Shown one piece after another: positions 42,841 through 43,933 of a DNA stretch of 43,933 bases. The stretch's first letter is position 1, and each line of letters starts with the position of its first letter. Location of the stretch: the NCBI GenBank assembly GCA_026988015.1, contig JALSMA010000051.1, forward strand, positions 1 to 43,933. Direction: 5' to 3'. The position numbers and the translations under genes are program-made. Below the pieces are notes generated by a model. The model made no database searches. It was given only the letters and a program-made list of their open reading frames with translations, and was not told the DNA's origin. The stretch is from Desulfobulbaceae bacterium (GTDB lineage Bacteria > Desulfobacterota > Desulfobulbia > Desulfobulbales > Desulfocapsaceae).

Positions 42841-43840
42841 ATGTATCACACAAAACTGGCAAGTGTCCAGCTTGTTCTCTGGAGAATGATAGAAAAGTAC
42901 CATGTCGACCCTGAAGTATTTTTCAGACAACTTCATCTAAATCCTGAGCTTATGCATCAACTAGGGGAGCGCTACTCTCTGCAACAAATCCAACAACTGT
43001 GGGAAGAAATGCGCTCAAGAATAAATGACTCCTGTTTCAGGATTACAACGGCCACCTGCTAGCACCCTTCTGATTTTGGTACATTAACATTAGGCTATGC
43101 TATGCTTGCAAGTAGAACCCTTCGTATCAGTCTTGAACGATTGCTCCGTTTTCACCGGGTCATAACGGAGGTAAATTTGGGAAAAATGTACGATGACCCA
43201 CGGACTCACAGCCTGGTTTTCATCTTCAAACCACATGAATCATTAGGCAGTAACGCAGCAAAAAAAGACGCTTATCTTGCCTGGTTAATGAGCATCCTGC
43301 GTATAAATTTCCAGAATGATCTCGCACCGGTTACTGTCCATCTAACCCATTCCAGGCCAGAATGCAGTCACAAATACTATGAGTTCTTTCAAGCATCTGT
43401 AATATTTAATTCTCCTGATTGTAAGCTTGCACTCTCTCTGGATGCCGTTGACCAGACCTTATCAAGCAGAGCGGTCCACGAAACTGGAAGCTTCATCATT
43501 TTGCAGGAACTGTCAAACTGTTATTGTCCCCCGGCAAAGCCGGGGGGGGGGTACCTAAAAGAAATTAGCTGAATTTAGCGATCAGACCATGAACACATAC
43601 ATAACATGACTTGAAGAGGGAACCAGGCTCACCAACATAAAAAAGATAATAATCGAAAACCTGCCCTCAGGTAATGTAACTGTAGATAAGGTTGCTGAAG
43701 AACTTGGGATGAATACCAGAACACTGCAACGGCAACTGCAGGATAAGGGAACTACATTTCTTTCAATTTTAAATGACACCAGGATGGATATCGCTAAAGA
43801 TTATATCTCAAGTTTCGGACTTAATCGACAGCAGCCATAA
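42841..43840 (+). pseudogene. AraC-family transcriptional regulator, decayed
   Basis: Starts at an ATG with GGAG five bases ahead. The N-terminal arabinose-binding-type domain reads LASVQLVLWRMIEKYHVDPEVFFRQLHLNPEL, then DSCFRIT. An in-frame TAG at 43060-43062 interrupts it. The same frame resumes HPSDFGTLTLGYAMLASRTLRISLERLLR and continues to about 43515. There a short GC-rich hairpin segment intrudes and the frame is lost. The DNA-binding end, LPSGNVTVDKVAEELGMNTRTLQRQLQDKG, follows in another frame (43631-43840) to a TAA. Two lesions and an insertion make it a pseudogene, though the helix-turn-helix is well kept, so the decay is recent. Original target unknown. Confidence 0.8.
43528..43545. 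repeat. GC-rich hairpin interrupting the AraC-like gene
   Basis: CCCCCGGC-AAA-GCCGGGGG, followed by four more G and GTACC. It sits where the regulator's homology breaks off, so it is probably part of a small inserted repeat of about 100 bp (43515-43630). Confidence 0.55.
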
Positions 43841-43933
43841 AAACATGACAACCACCTAAATTAATTACATATTAACGTGAAAAGCCTCTCGCTTTTTGAT
43901 ATATTGGGTTTTGCGAAAAATCTAATAAAATCA

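Noticed and set aside
42323-43840. tRNA-Pro as an integration site for a genomic island
   Set aside because: No integrase gene and no repeat of the tRNA 3' end was found within the window.
1-43933. CRISPR array, rRNA or prophage genes
   Set aside because: No regularly spaced direct repeats, rRNA-like sequence or phage structural genes were recognised.

Overview
The window looks like chromosome of a Gram-negative, anaerobic bacterium of the Desulfobacterota (sulfate-reducer/Desulfobulbales-like). The reasons are lipid A genes (lpxB, lpxK, lpxC), a branched-chain amino-acid ABC operon, NhaD, anaerobic-type cobalamin genes (cbiD, fused cbiE-cbiT, cbiF), two FmdE-family proteins and NikR-like operators. 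The taxonomic guess is inference from gene content and protein style, not from a marker search.

Layout. 1-2100: decayed mobile DNA, namely an IS21-type istA/istB remnant lying against an IS3-type orfA fragment. 2158-4933 (minus): a three-gene efflux set of a DUF3302/YibI-like protein, a YibH-like membrane-fusion protein and an outer-membrane lipoprotein of the TolC/NodT type. 5291-16205: a metal-uptake island bounded by two related, same-orientation IS3-type orfB fragments. It holds a truncated methyltransferase, a divergent FmdE-like gene inside a diverged direct repeat, a FecBDE-type ABC importer (minus) and a NikABCDE-type ABC importer (plus). Three near-identical palindromes, GTAAYAC-N13-GTGTTAC, lie before the FmdE-like gene and before both transport operons, which suggests nickel-responsive NikR control.

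16272-36059: mostly core genes. These are comM, a tRNA-methyltransferase-like gene and a DUF1015 gene (minus); queD-queE, a molybdopterin-binding protein and an RluA-type pseudouridine synthase (plus); then a long minus-strand run livK-H-M-G-F, a Gfo/Idh oxidoreductase and lpxB. Next come lpxK and lpxC (plus), yjbQ with a polymorphic-toxin-23-like gene (minus), and nhaD (plus). Three copies of a 120-145 bp MITE-like intergenic repeat lie in this section.

36290-42399 (minus): cbiD, cbiE-T, cbiF, cobO, a canonical FmdE-family gene and a fused, eukaryote-style hisH-hisF, with a tRNA-Pro(CGG) upstream. 42400-43933: a decayed AraC-family regulator.

How it fits together: the island would import nickel or a nickel chelate, and possibly a related metal complex. 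The downstream cluster makes and adenosylates corrinoids. The most unusual items are the shared operators over two different ABC importers, the FmdE paralogue that lost its N-terminal ligand residues but kept its zinc ribbon, the fused HisHF beside cobalamin genes, the toxin-23-like protein, and the MITE-like repeat.
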